NCBI GenBank assembly: GCA_964643575.1
Contig: CAZXTD010000001.1
Span: forward strand, 1-64,000
DNA from: Glaciecola sp964643575
GTDB lineage: Bacteria > Pseudomonadota > Gammaproteobacteria > Enterobacterales > Alteromonadaceae
Reading direction: 5' to 3'
Length of the DNA: 64,000 bases
Of this stretch, positions 25,907-34,628 are shown piece after piece (within the stretch, counting starts at the first letter, position 1; each line of letters opens with the position of its first letter). The notes under the pieces are model-generated. The model was given only the letters and a program-made list of their open reading frames with translations. It was not told the DNA's origin and ran no database searches. The position numbers and the translations under genes were made by a program.

Positions 25907-28900
25907 CTAAAACTTAGCCGTCACGCCCAAAGTGACTCTTCTGTCTGTCAGACTTTGCTCACATAACAGGGTATCTTCATTAAAACACCATCTAGTGCGG
26001 TCTTCTCGCGTCAAGTTGACTCCCTCGACTCCTACTGTAAAGGTATCATTAATCGCGTAACTCGCGCTTAAGTTTAATTGACCGCGAGCGCCAACAACAG
26101 GCGGTATATTAAATCTCATGCGGTTTAGCGTTTCGGTAAATGCATCTCTCCACGAGTAACGCATACGCACACTAATATCGTGCTTGTCATAAAATAAGGT
26201 AAAGTTGAAAGAATTCTCAGAAAGATTGTCTAGTGTAATTCTTTCGCTTACCACGTCATCAGCCAGGGTTGGTGTACTGTTGTCTGCGTCGGTGCGGCCT
26301 AATAACTGATTGATTACACCAGACGCATTTCTGAACTCATCAAGAGCAGCTCCAGATTCTTGGTAGGTATAGTTTGCAATTACCCCGAACCCTGAAGCCC
26401 AACCTAAGCTGTCTTCATAGCCTGATAAATCATATTGAGCAGCCAATTCAATGCCGCTTTGCGTTTCAGTCCCAGAGGCATTGATTTGACTGCTTCTAGC
26501 AACACATATACCGGTTGTGTCTGTACGACTTGAAAACACATTGTAGTTCTCAGCAGGTACATTCGGGTTGAATATACCACCGCCTTCGCATGGCGCTGTT
26601 ACGTCACGTTCAATTTGACCTGTTGGACCAATCGGTTCATCTGGCTCGTCTTGAATAGTAGTGATAAGGTCAGTTCTTTCTTTATGAAAAAAACCAAGGC
26701 TGACAAAACTTGACGAACTCAAATAATATTCAAAAGACAAGTCGTAGGACCATATTTGCTCAGGTTCGAGCGCAGGGTTACCAATACGCACAGTTCCAGA
26801 AGCACTTGTACCAAAATTAGCTGATGTTGATAAAGAGTCGAAATTAGGCCTGCGAATATCCTTCCCTACACCAACACGTACAAAAAAGTCTTCGGTGACT
26901 TCAGCAGTAATATTTAACCTTGGTAGGAAAAAATCATAGTCAGAGCTTTCAGTATTTGGCGTAACTACACCTCCTACTTCTGATGTGCCGTTAGAAGTTA
27001 AATCGGTACTGACATATCGTGCGCCAATGTTGCCCGCAAAAAACATACCGCCTAACTCTAATTCGTAATTACCTTGGGCATATAAAGCAGTCGTTGTCTC
27101 TTCAATATCAAAAAACGAAGATACTTGCGCTACGGGAGTCGACAGTAAACTATTTACCTCTTCACCAAATAGAGTGTTATTGGCAAGGATGGCATTGTTG
27201 ATTGTGTCGCGCACAAAACTTGGATTATTAAAAGAAACGGAGTTATCGATGACTAAATAGTCCCCAATGAACAGCTGACGACTATCAGCTCCGTTAAAGT
27301 TATTTGGGCCTTGAATAACAACATCAGAAAAGAGATTGGCACGCGGACGGTTCCAATTTCCAAAACTATCGTTGGTTGACGAGTTGTTGGTTTTATTAGT
27401 GGTTTCGTTCCAGCGAATACCCGCATCTACGTCTGTAAAGAAAGAATTCATATCAGATACGTCGTAAGTAAAATCGACGCGTAATGCAGTCTCTGTTGCT
27501 TCTCTGGTTCGTAAACCTTGACCTATACTTCTTATTGCATAATTTGCAGGGTCAGTAAGCTCACCAACGGTAGGTGTTTCGGCCAAACCCGGTGCAATGC
27601 CAAATTCAAAAGTATTGTTGACTATTTGGAAGATAGCCGGCGTACCATTGTCATTAAAGGTGTCTGGACCAACCTGAGGGCCACGCGGATTAATAAAGTC
27701 CAAAGAAGAATTAAGAGACGGATTGTCTGTTTCAGAATCTGAGTAAGACAGCTCTGCGACTAGTTCAAACTTATCTTGAACGTACTCGGTGCCAAACGCA
27801 AATACGCGACTGGTGGTTAAACGAGAGGAGTTATTGCTGCCCGTTCGCAAATTCGGATCAATACGATCACGCCCGCCAACAAGCTCAGAACCAACGCCTA
27901 AGATTCCACTAGTCACCACCTGGACCTCACCAAGGTCTAGCATGCCAAAACGGCCATCTACCGTACCTAAGTCAATCGTTTCAAAACCGGTATTGGTTGT
28001 GTTGTCTATAACAGGGTTTCCGCCTGTGCCAGAAAAGAACGCACGGTAGTTCGTCCCAATTTGCTCTTGATCATTAACAGTAGCATCAAAATAAAACTTA
28101 GTAGACTCTGAAGACTCTAGCTCAATTGACCCAGTGAAGTTTGTTGTTTCATAATTTTCTGCGTTCAACGGTTGGTCTAAAAATTGGGTTCTCAAAAATG
28201 GGAACGCTTCAGCGCTGCCACGGCCAGAATCTGGGGTAACTATGCGGTCTCTATCAAAACGTGGATTGGCTGATGCTACGTCTTGTTGCGCATAGCTTCC
28301 TGTTAATACTACCCCTATTTTACCAATATCAGACTGCCAATTGTCTCCAAAAGTGCCAGTTAGTCGAGGAGTTGTAGAATCTGCCAGATCACTATTTTCC
28401 GCCTGTACCCTAAATTGCAATAGTCGCTCATTTAGACTGTTACCACGAAGTGTACGCAGATTAATTGTTCCGCCCACTGACCCCTCAACGGTTTTGGCAG
28501 TTGGTGCTTTGATAACCTCAAGAGACGCTATTAGCGCAGCTGGTAAATCTTGGAAACTAATACCTGTTCGCCCTGCACCTGCGCCAACGGTCGCAACACC
28601 GTTTATCTCGACACGGTTAGCACCCGTGCCTCGTATTTGTACACCGGTACCCACTCCATTAGTGCGGTTTATTTGCACGCCAGTGATGTTTTCAAGCACT
28701 TCGGCCAAATTATTGTCGGGCAACTTTCCGATATCTTCTGCTTTGATTATTTCTTTTATATTAGTTGAGCTTCTTTTTTCGTTAAGCGCGCTAGCAAGCG
28801 CTGACCGGATACCCGAGACTTCAATCACTTCTGTTTGGTCATTTTCCTGCGCTTGGGTTTCAGCTTCTTGCGCATTACTTATAGTGGTTGTGCCACAAAG

Positions 28901-28954
28901 AGCGGTAAGCACGGCGATGGTGAGCGTTGATTTTTTGATGAGTATGTTTTTCAT
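25907..28954 (-). CDS. TonB-dependent receptor (carbohydrate type)
   Basis: 1015-residue outer-membrane receptor, complete. A signal peptide ends at NAQEAE, then a TonB-box region (DQTEVIEVSGIRSALASALN), a plug domain (IGKLPDNNLAEVLENITGVQINR, ending in TVEGSVGGTINLRT) and a long beta-barrel closing with aromatic LGVTAKF. The C-terminal Phe fits BAM insertion. A cysteine-containing loop (APCEGGGIFNPN and near the end WCFNEDTLLCEQ) may be disulfide-bonded. SD AAAGG precedes the ATG. It is monocistronic between its own terminator and a divergent promoter region shared with the GH78 gene. Likely substrate is a rhamnose-containing oligosaccharide, by position and by the strong phased repeat upstream. 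Confidence 0.94.
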   Translation of the reverse strand: MKNILIKKSTLTIAVLTALCGTTTISNAQEAETQAQENDQTEVIEVSGIRSALASALNEKRSSTNIKEIIKAEDIGKLPDNNLAEVLENITGVQINRTNGVGTGVQIRGTGANRVEINGVATVGAGAGRTGISFQDLPAALIASLEVIKAPTAKTVEGSVGGTINLRTLRGNSLNERLLQFRVQAENSDLADSTTPRLTGTFGDNWQSDIGKIGVVLTGSYAQQDVASANPRFDRDRIVTPDSGRGSAEAFPFLRTQFLDQPLNAENYETTNFTGSIELESSESTKFYFDATVNDQEQIGTNYRAFFSGTGGNPVIDNTTNTGFETIDLGTVDGRFGMLDLGEVQVVTSGILGVGSELVGGRDRIDPNLRTGSNNSSRLTTSRVFAFGTEYVQDKFELVAELSYSDSETDNPSLNSSLDFINPRGPQVGPDTFNDNGTPAIFQIVNNTFEFGIAPGLAETPTVGELTDPANYAIRSIGQGLRTREATETALRVDFTYDVSDMNSFFTDVDAGIRWNETTNKTNNSSTNDSFGNWNRPRANLFSDVVIQGPNNFNGADSRQLFIGDYLVIDNSVSFNNPSFVRDTINNAILANNTLFGEEVNSLLSTPVAQVSSFFDIEETTTALYAQGNYELELGGMFFAGNIGARYVSTDLTSNGTSEVGGVVTPNTESSDYDFFLPRLNITAEVTEDFFVRVGVGKDIRRPNFDSLSTSANFGTSASGTVRIGNPALEPEQIWSYDLSFEYYLSSSSFVSLGFFHKERTDLITTIQDEPDEPIGPTGQIERDVTAPCEGGGIFNPNVPAENYNVFSSRTDTTGICVARSSQINASGTETQSGIELAAQYDLSGYEDSLGWASGFGVIANYTYQESGAALDEFRNASGVINQLLGRTDADNSTPTLADDVVSERITLDNLSENSFNFTLFYDKHDISVRMRYSWRDAFTETLNRMRFNIPPVVGARGQLNLSASYAINDTFTVGVEGVNLTREDRTRWCFNEDTLLCEQSLTDRRVTLGVTAKF

Positions 28955-29009
28955 ATTGCACCTTTAGTCTGAATATTTTTACAACATACTAACTAATTTT
29001 TAACAATAG

Positions 29010-29049
29010 TCAATTAAGATCAATTAAGATCATTTAAGCTCACTGTAAG
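29010..29049 (+). promoter_or_regulatory. Four-unit 10-bp tandem TCA repeat, candidate operator
   Basis: TCA starts at 29010, 29020, 29030 and 29040. The first two units are identical (TCAATTAAGA), followed by TCATTTAAGC and TCACTGTAAG. It is the clearest array of the set, 56 bp upstream of the receptor start. The 359-bp gap 28955-29313 also holds the GH78-side site and otherwise only AT-rich DNA. Confidence 0.65.
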
Positions 29050-29193
29050 TTTACAAATGCTAAATTAGATGTATATTTTAATGTGAAAATGCAATTTAAT
29101 ATTCATTCTTTACAAGAATTTATACTATTAATGCCTTAAACCAATTGGGCTTATAATTTTATTCCATTGTTTTTTATACAATTTAAGCTTTTA

Positions 29194-29216
29194 AGAATAA
29201 ATTTGATTAAATTTGA
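29194..29216 (-). promoter_or_regulatory. 10-bp-phased TGA repeat upstream of GH78
   Basis: TGA at 29204 and 29214 with a degenerate AGA at 29194, in 10-bp phase. On the minus strand the two units read TCAAATTTAA and TCAAATTTAT. It is about 100 bp upstream of the chosen GH78 start. Confidence 0.45.
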
Positions 29217-29313
29217 CTAAAAAACATAAAGTATTGACAACAGAAAAAACAAAAAGCGACTTTAGAAACAACAACTAATGTGCATTTACTCATTACCAAC
29301 GGCGAAATTTACC

Positions 29314-31680
29314 ATGAAGGCCCTTACCCTATTACTCACATTGCTTGCGCTTACTCTTCCATGCTTGTCTGCAAAAGCCGAAAATCAAACACAACTGGAA
29401 TGGAAGGCCCAATGGATATGGACGAACAATAAAACACCAGCACCCAATTCATGGGTAGCACTACGGCACGAAGTCTCACTAAATCCTAGTGATGAGCAGG
29501 TTTATGCGCATATTAGCGCCGATACTAAATACTGGCTCTGGATAAATGGTGAACTAGTGGTATTTGAAGGTAGCTATACTGGCGGTCCAAGCCCTGTAAA
29601 AGCATCGCCTAGAGTTGACGAATATTCGATTGCTTCAAACAAATATTACGACACTGTCGATATTAAGCCCTTTTTAAAAAGTGGTAACAACACGATTGCC
29701 GCATTAGTATGGTACTACGGTGACGAAGGTCGCAAAGGAAGCCATATATCAACTAGCAAAGGCGGTTTCATTTTTCAGGCCAATGTTGATGGCCAATTAA
29801 TCATTTCAGACAACACTTGGAAAGCAACGCAACACAACGCTTATCAAGAAATAGCTAAGTTACCTCCCTTTAGGATTGCGGCATGGAGTGTAAATTATGA
29901 CGCACGGCAAGACCTTGCAGATTGGACCGAGTCAGCATGGTACTTGCCGGGATTTGATGACAGCGATTGGCCCGTTGCAAAAGCTATGGGCCGCCCACCA
30001 AGAGCCCCATTCTACAATTTATATCCAAGTGAAATTCCTATCCTCAACAATTTTGGTTTGGCAAATTGTACGAATTTTTCTGATTCAGATTTCCCCTTTG
30101 TGAGCGATGGTTCAACAATAGAATGTAACCTGGATTTCAATAAGAATGTGACGCCCTATTTCGATGTGGAATCTGACATGGGTCTAGAAATCAAAATAGA
30201 CTCAAACATGCGTTTAAACGTTATTGAAACTTTCTACACGACTAAAGCCGGTAGGCAACAGTTTGAATCCTATTCTTGGTTAAACGCGCGTATTTTAAAA
30301 TACACTATTCCTAAAGGTGTAATAGTGCATGGCTTAAAATATCGCTGGACGGGCGTCGGCAATACCCCTGGTCATTTTGAGTCAAGTGACGATTGGTACA
30401 ATAGAATTTGGCAGATGGCAGAAAACACACTGTACATTTGCGCCAGAGACAACTTTATGGACACGCCCGATCGCGAGCGAGGTTTGTGGATAGGCGACGT
30501 TGCAGACCAAGCCAGCTACTTGTTTTACTCAATGGATAAACCAGGACGAGATTTACTGAAAAAGTCGATACTCGTGACTTTAGCGTTCAGTGATTCCGAA
30601 TCTGGGGTATTTGCGGGTTTAGGGCCAGGTCGGTTTAGAGAACTACCGGCACAGAGCTTACAGTTTATCGAACAAGGCATTTGGCATTATTACTACAATA
30701 CAGGCGACATAGAAACACTTGCGTATGCCTATCCCTTTGTAAATAAATACCTTAGATTATGGAATTTAAAGGACAACGGCCTTGCAACTTTTCGCTCTGG
30801 TCACTGGAAGTGGACCGATTGGGGCCCCCAAGAAACCGTAGACTTTGGTGCAATTCAAAACGCACTTTATTACAGTGCTCTGGTTGCTGCGCGTAAAATG
30901 GCAGTTGAACTTAACGACAATACAAATATGGCGTTTTACGACAAACGTATTCAATCAATCCAACAAGCCTACCAAAAAGAATATTGGCAAGACGGATACT
31001 TTAGTAGTCAGCCCGGAACGCTAAAAGACGATCGCGCCAATGCAATCGCAATACTATTTGGTCTCGCAAAGCCCGAGCAATATGAGCAAATCATTACCAA
31101 TGTGCTTGTTCCCAATCAGTTTGCAAGCCCACACTTTGAGTGGATGGTGTATAACGCAATGGCAATTGCAGGCAAATTTGATGGAGCACTTGCGCGCATG
31201 AAACAACGCTACAGTAAACAAGTAGATAACCCCGCGCTTAGTACTCTTGCGGAGTATTTACCCTCTGGTGGTACTGAGAATCATGCTTGGAATGCCCCCA
31301 GTACAATATTAAGCAAGTATATTGCTGGTGTAGCCCCAACATCGGTTGCTTGGAAACGCTATGAAATAATGCCAAACATGGCTCATTTTTCCCACATAAA
31401 GCAGTTAGTACCCAGTGTGCAAGGACCCATAGACTTTGAAATTAGTCGAAATCAACAACAAATTGATATGTCTATCAATTCGCCACAGGGTGCAGTAGCG
31501 ACGATAGGTATTCCAAAAACGTATTTCAAAATAAAAACGATCACTATTAACAATCAAGTAGTTTGGTCAAATGGACAACAGAATCATCCATTCAAAAATT
31601 TAACGTACATTGGAGAAACTGAGAAATACCTTAAGTTTGAAGTTCAGGCAGGGAATTGGTTAATCCGAGCAGAACCATAA
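29314..31680 (+). CDS. GH78 alpha-L-rhamnosidase
   Basis: Exported rhamnosidase of about 788 residues. A signal peptide (LTLLLTLLALTLPCLSAKA) begins at the ATG at 29314, preferred over the upstream ATG at 29278, which adds 12 residues in front and also lacks a convincing SD. N-terminal beta domains (WIWTNNKTPAPNSWVALRHE, then lectin-like ADTKYWLWINGELV) match Bac_rhamnosid_N/GH78 layout. The (alpha/alpha)6 catalytic part has FMDTPDRERGLWIGDVADQ, with Glu388 the expected general acid, HWKWTDWGPQ, and NHAWNAPSTILSKY. A C-terminal beta sandwich follows. It is the only plus-strand catabolic gene of the rhamnose part, divergent from the receptor. It would release terminal rhamnose. Confidence 0.9.
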   Translation: MKALTLLLTLLALTLPCLSAKAENQTQLEWKAQWIWTNNKTPAPNSWVALRHEVSLNPSDEQVYAHISADTKYWLWINGELVVFEGSYTGGPSPVKASPRVDEYSIASNKYYDTVDIKPFLKSGNNTIAALVWYYGDEGRKGSHISTSKGGFIFQANVDGQLIISDNTWKATQHNAYQEIAKLPPFRIAAWSVNYDARQDLADWTESAWYLPGFDDSDWPVAKAMGRPPRAPFYNLYPSEIPILNNFGLANCTNFSDSDFPFVSDGSTIECNLDFNKNVTPYFDVESDMGLEIKIDSNMRLNVIETFYTTKAGRQQFESYSWLNARILKYTIPKGVIVHGLKYRWTGVGNTPGHFESSDDWYNRIWQMAENTLYICARDNFMDTPDRERGLWIGDVADQASYLFYSMDKPGRDLLKKSILVTLAFSDSESGVFAGLGPGRFRELPAQSLQFIEQGIWHYYYNTGDIETLAYAYPFVNKYLRLWNLKDNGLATFRSGHWKWTDWGPQETVDFGAIQNALYYSALVAARKMAVELNDNTNMAFYDKRIQSIQQAYQKEYWQDGYFSSQPGTLKDDRANAIAILFGLAKPEQYEQIITNVLVPNQFASPHFEWMVYNAMAIAGKFDGALARMKQRYSKQVDNPALSTLAEYLPSGGTENHAWNAPSTILSKYIAGVAPTSVAWKRYEIMPNMAHFSHIKQLVPSVQGPIDFEISRNQQQIDMSINSPQGAVATIGIPKTYFKIKTITINNQVVWSNGQQNHPFKNLTYIGETEKYLKFEVQAGNWLIRAEP

Positions 31681-32125
31681 AACAAATGAAAGTTAGCATA
31701 CAAACTTATTCTTATTTACCCTGTATAAATTTAATTAGTATCAAGTGGCTTTTGCGACATTTATTCACTTAACTGTATATGATTAGTCTTAGTTTTCTGC
31801 AGCAGTTTATGAGGAAACTCATGACTCAATAACACCACTTTTCGCTTATCAAGCCACGGTTTGATGTTTTGCAAGCCCAGTCTAAGATTATAAGCGACTG
31901 AGCCAGTAAGGATTGAGTTAGCCTGCGTAAGCAAGAGAGTAAAACAAGCGCTTACGCCTGCTACCACAAGCACCACGGTTAAAAATGAGGCTAAGGCTAT
32001 ATGTGAAAAACGGTAGCCAAACGAAGCCGTGAATTAAGAGTCGGTCCACGGTACAACATGATATATGCCATTTTTATGCTCTAGCCCGTTGGGTGGTTGC
32101 AAGAGACTACAAGCAGTACCACATG
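31681..32125. other. Gene-poor stretch after GH78
   Basis: No convincing gene in 445 bp. A minus-strand frame at 31761-31976 (GTG start, 71 residues, one hydrophobic segment VVLVVAGVSACFTLLLTQ) remains open upstream to about 32030 but has no ATG and no good SD. It may be a small membrane protein or a decayed gene. I see no terminator with a T-run right after the GH78 stop. Confidence 0.4.
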
Positions 32126-32275
32126 TTAATGAGCCTGCTTTTTGTCTTCACTTAAATGTTCTGGTGCGCTGCCATGGATGAACAAATAAGCGTAATAACC
32201 AGCCATAACCAACATGATTAAAATGCCGAGTAATGAGCCCCATACCACCGGATCGCTGAATATCATAGAAATCAT
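32126..32275 (-). CDS. 49-residue DUF3149-type membrane protein
   Basis: Small gene read directly from the sequence. ATG at 32273-32275, AAGG 8 nt upstream, TAA at 32126-32128. The protein starts MISMIFSDPVVWGSLLGILI, contains one membrane helix (residues about 11-33, rich in L, I, M and V, ending in GYYAYLFIHG) and a short charged tail (EHLSEDKKQAH). The FSDPVVWGSLLG start is what I remember of DUF3149 proteins. Function unknown. Its stop lies 3' of the DUF3365 gene on the same strand (82 bp after it), so the two may be cotranscribed. Confidence 0.75.
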   Translation of the reverse strand: MISMIFSDPVVWGSLLGILIMLVMAGYYAYLFIHGSAPEHLSEDKKQAH

Positions 32276-32357
32276 AATTTTTACCTTTTCTGTTTTTGCT
32301 TAATATTTAAAAGACCATTCCAAAAATACTTAACATACATCTTTAACATGCAATTTT

Positions 32358-32999
32358 TTAACGGGTCTTCGTTATGCTAAATGCCCCTCTCAAATCCTCA
32401 GATGAAAAACCAATCGCTTGGTCATTCGGATAGAGAGTATTAATTTTTTTGAGCGTTTTTTCGTCAACTGAAGAACCGTGACAAGCTAAGCACATAGTCC
32501 CAGTAGGAATGGCTTTCATCAATCTGAAGCTCTCGTCTTCATATCGTGTCGAAACTAGTTCTTTTATGTCTTCACCGTCTTTGTATCGCTGTTCAAACTG
32601 CTTGAGTGTTTGTAATTCCCACTCATCTGGTTTATTTACTTGGTTGCGAGTTTTAAGACTTGTTCGCTCAAGAAGCCAGCCCTCTATAGACATCGCCGCT
32701 GCAATTTCTGGTGCTTTTGAAGAGCAAACCTCTACACCATTGCTTATGCCACCGTGCGCTACTGCTAATTTAAGTTCTCGTTTAAGCGTAGAAGCAAATT
32801 CGGCAATCTTTTGTTGAGCTTGTGCTTTAAACTCAGATTCAATCAGGCTCTGTTCGGCCTGACTTTTAGACTGAATATTTTGACGAATTATCGACGGCTC
32901 TTCACTAGCCTTTTCTTCGGCGATACATGCATGGGAATAAAATAAACTCGCGATGTAAGTAACAAGTAGAACGCCGATTAGCATTGTAGGTTTTGACAT
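32358..32999 (-). CDS. DUF3365 (Tll0287-like) single-heme periplasmic protein
   Basis: 213 residues. A signal peptide (MLIGVLLVTYIASLFYSHACIA) is followed by an alpha-helical sensor-like domain (about residues 45-210) of the DUF3365/Tll0287 type, with IAEFASTLKRELKLAVAHGG, VCSSKAPEIAAAMS and a single c-type heme site MCLACHG near residue 168. Such domains are seen as heme-based redox or gas sensors or as isolated cytochromes. The gene is divergent from the sigma-54 activator across 195 bp, so regulation by that protein is plausible. SD AGGGCG precedes the ATG. No sensor kinase or cyclase output domain is attached. Confidence 0.88.
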   Translation of the reverse strand: MSKPTMLIGVLLVTYIASLFYSHACIAEEKASEEPSIIRQNIQSKSQAEQSLIESEFKAQAQQKIAEFASTLKRELKLAVAHGGISNGVEVCSSKAPEIAAAMSIEGWLLERTSLKTRNQVNKPDEWELQTLKQFEQRYKDGEDIKELVSTRYEDESFRLMKAIPTGTMCLACHGSSVDEKTLKKINTLYPNDQAIGFSSEDLRGAFSITKTR

Positions 33000-33194
33000 G
33001 GTTCGCCCTGAATTAGCCCTTGAAGTCTAAAAATTTAATCACTATACGAAAGTTATTTCAATATTCAGGCCAACATTCACAAAAACATAAACCATTGAAT
33101 CTACTGGTATAAATAATCTATTATTGTATTTAGCCAACAAATAATAAGTTTTACCTTGATTTATGTGTCAGATTTGACAAAGTAAGCGTCATAT

Positions 33195-34520
33195 ATGTCA
33201 TTTCAAAAAGGTTCTGAGATCATGAATGTTTCAATAGTCCAATCGATGATTAATACTATTGATAAGCCCGCTATATTTCTGAGCCCTGACTATCAGATAT
33301 TGGCGGTCAATGATTTGTATAGAGATACCTATGAAAGCGAAGTCTTAGTGGGTATAAGTAAATGCTACGAAATATCTCACGGTCACACTACGCCATGCGA
33401 CAAACATGGAGAAGACTGTCCCATTCAGCAAACCAAGGCGACAGGCAAAGCCACCAGCGTGATGCACATTCACAATACTGAATATGGCAAAACCTATTGC
33501 GACATTTTGATGAAGCCTATTAAAGATGCTGATGGCATGACAGCAGGCTTTTTGGAAATACTTGAGCGAATTGATTTTGCGGCAGCAGAATCTGAGCGCA
33601 ATAAAATGATAGGGAGCTCACCTCTTTTTAAAGCCTTGCTCACCAAAATCAACCGTGCGGCCAAATCTGAAATAGCGGTTTTGTTGCACGGAGAAACTGG
33701 CACAGGTAAAGAACTCGTCGCAAAAGCCTTGCATGATGCCAGCAGGCGCTCCGACAAACCCTTTGTGGTAATTGAATGCACCGGCTTAAACGAAAACCTA
33801 TTTGAGTCGGAGTTATTTGGCCATGAAAAAGGCTCTTTTACCGGTGCAGTCAGCGCAAAAAAGGGGCTGATTGATTTGGCTAACGGTGGCACTGTGTTTT
33901 TTGACGAAATAGCTGATGTTCCTTTGAGTATGCAAGTCAAGCTATTAAGACTGCTCGAAACTCAATGTTACCGCACGGTTGGCGGCGTAAAACAGCATAA
34001 AGCAAACTTTAGGTTAGTGTGCGCAAGCCATAAAAATTTACTTGATTTAGTAGAGCGAGGTGAGTTTAGAAAAGACTTGTACTACCGCATTGCAGGATTC
34101 CCGATTACGCTACCGTCGCTTACTGAGCGGGCTGATGATATACCGGCGATTGCGATGCATTTTTTAGCGTATTCTGAGCTGAGTTTTAAAACTTTTTCAA
34201 ATGCAGCAATGAGCCGGCTTTGCCAATATAGCTTCCCCGGAAATATTAGAGAGCTAAAAAGTATTGTCGAACAGTCTGCATTGCTCGCTAACGAAGATGT
34301 TATCGAAGCAAGTGATTTACCCGAACAAGTCTTGAACGAGAAAACCACGCCTCATTCTCAGCCTAAGGCACTAGTATCGTTAGATGAGGCAGAAAAAGCT
34401 TACTTGCAAAATGTGTGCGAAACACAATCTTTAAATATTGATGAACTCGCTGAAACATTAGGGGTAAGCACGCGTACGCTTTATCGAAAACTTCAAAAGT
34501 ACGATCTCAAGTATGAATAA
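33195..34520 (+). CDS. Sigma-54-dependent activator with Cys-rich PAS domain
   Basis: 441-residue enhancer-binding protein. Residues about 10-125 are a PAS domain with a Cys/His cluster (CYEISHGHTTPCDKHGEDCP), a motif seen in redox or metal-responsive PAS sensors. The AAA+ domain (about 135-370) has Walker A GETGTGKE (about 166-173), the sigma-54 contact loop GSFTGA in place of the common GAFTGA, and Walker B GTVFFDEIAD. A Fis-type helix-turn-helix ends the protein (IDELAETLGVSTRTLYRKL). An alternative ATG at 33222 has a better SD and would drop nine residues. No receiver domain. Targets are unknown but the divergent DUF3365 gene and the downstream receptor/CDF pair are the obvious candidates. 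Confidence 0.92.
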   Translation: MSFQKGSEIMNVSIVQSMINTIDKPAIFLSPDYQILAVNDLYRDTYESEVLVGISKCYEISHGHTTPCDKHGEDCPIQQTKATGKATSVMHIHNTEYGKTYCDILMKPIKDADGMTAGFLEILERIDFAAAESERNKMIGSSPLFKALLTKINRAAKSEIAVLLHGETGTGKELVAKALHDASRRSDKPFVVIECTGLNENLFESELFGHEKGSFTGAVSAKKGLIDLANGGTVFFDEIADVPLSMQVKLLRLLETQCYRTVGGVKQHKANFRLVCASHKNLLDLVERGEFRKDLYYRIAGFPITLPSLTERADDIPAIAMHFLAYSELSFKTFSNAAMSRLCQYSFPGNIRELKSIVEQSALLANEDVIEASDLPEQVLNEKTTPHSQPKALVSLDEAEKAYLQNVCETQSLNIDELAETLGVSTRTLYRKLQKYDLKYE

Positions 34521-34628
34521 AATTATCTAGTCAATAAAAATGCTTAGTTTGTCTATTTCCAGATTAGCCTTTGTTTGCCTTTCGGCTTTATAATAGGTGT
34601 TTAACTAAACAAAGAGATACCAATTAAT

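Noticed and set aside
28341..28967. 208-codon plus-strand open frame
   Set aside because: Antisense to the signal peptide and plug domain of the TonB receptor. No SD or family signal.
29010..29049. CRISPR-like or simple tandem repeat
   Set aside because: Units are only 10 bp without spacers, and the same signal recurs at several other promoters, so a regulatory site is the better reading.
31761..31976. Possible 71-residue minus-strand membrane protein
   Set aside because: GTG start without a convincing SD, no recognisable family and an odd hydrophobic then basic composition. Noted under the gene-poor stretch rather than called.
33076..33096. Sigma-54 promoter-like GG-N10-G in minus strand upstream of DUF3365
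   Set aside because: TTGGCCTGAATATTGA has GG but GA instead of GC at the -12 position. Too weak to call.
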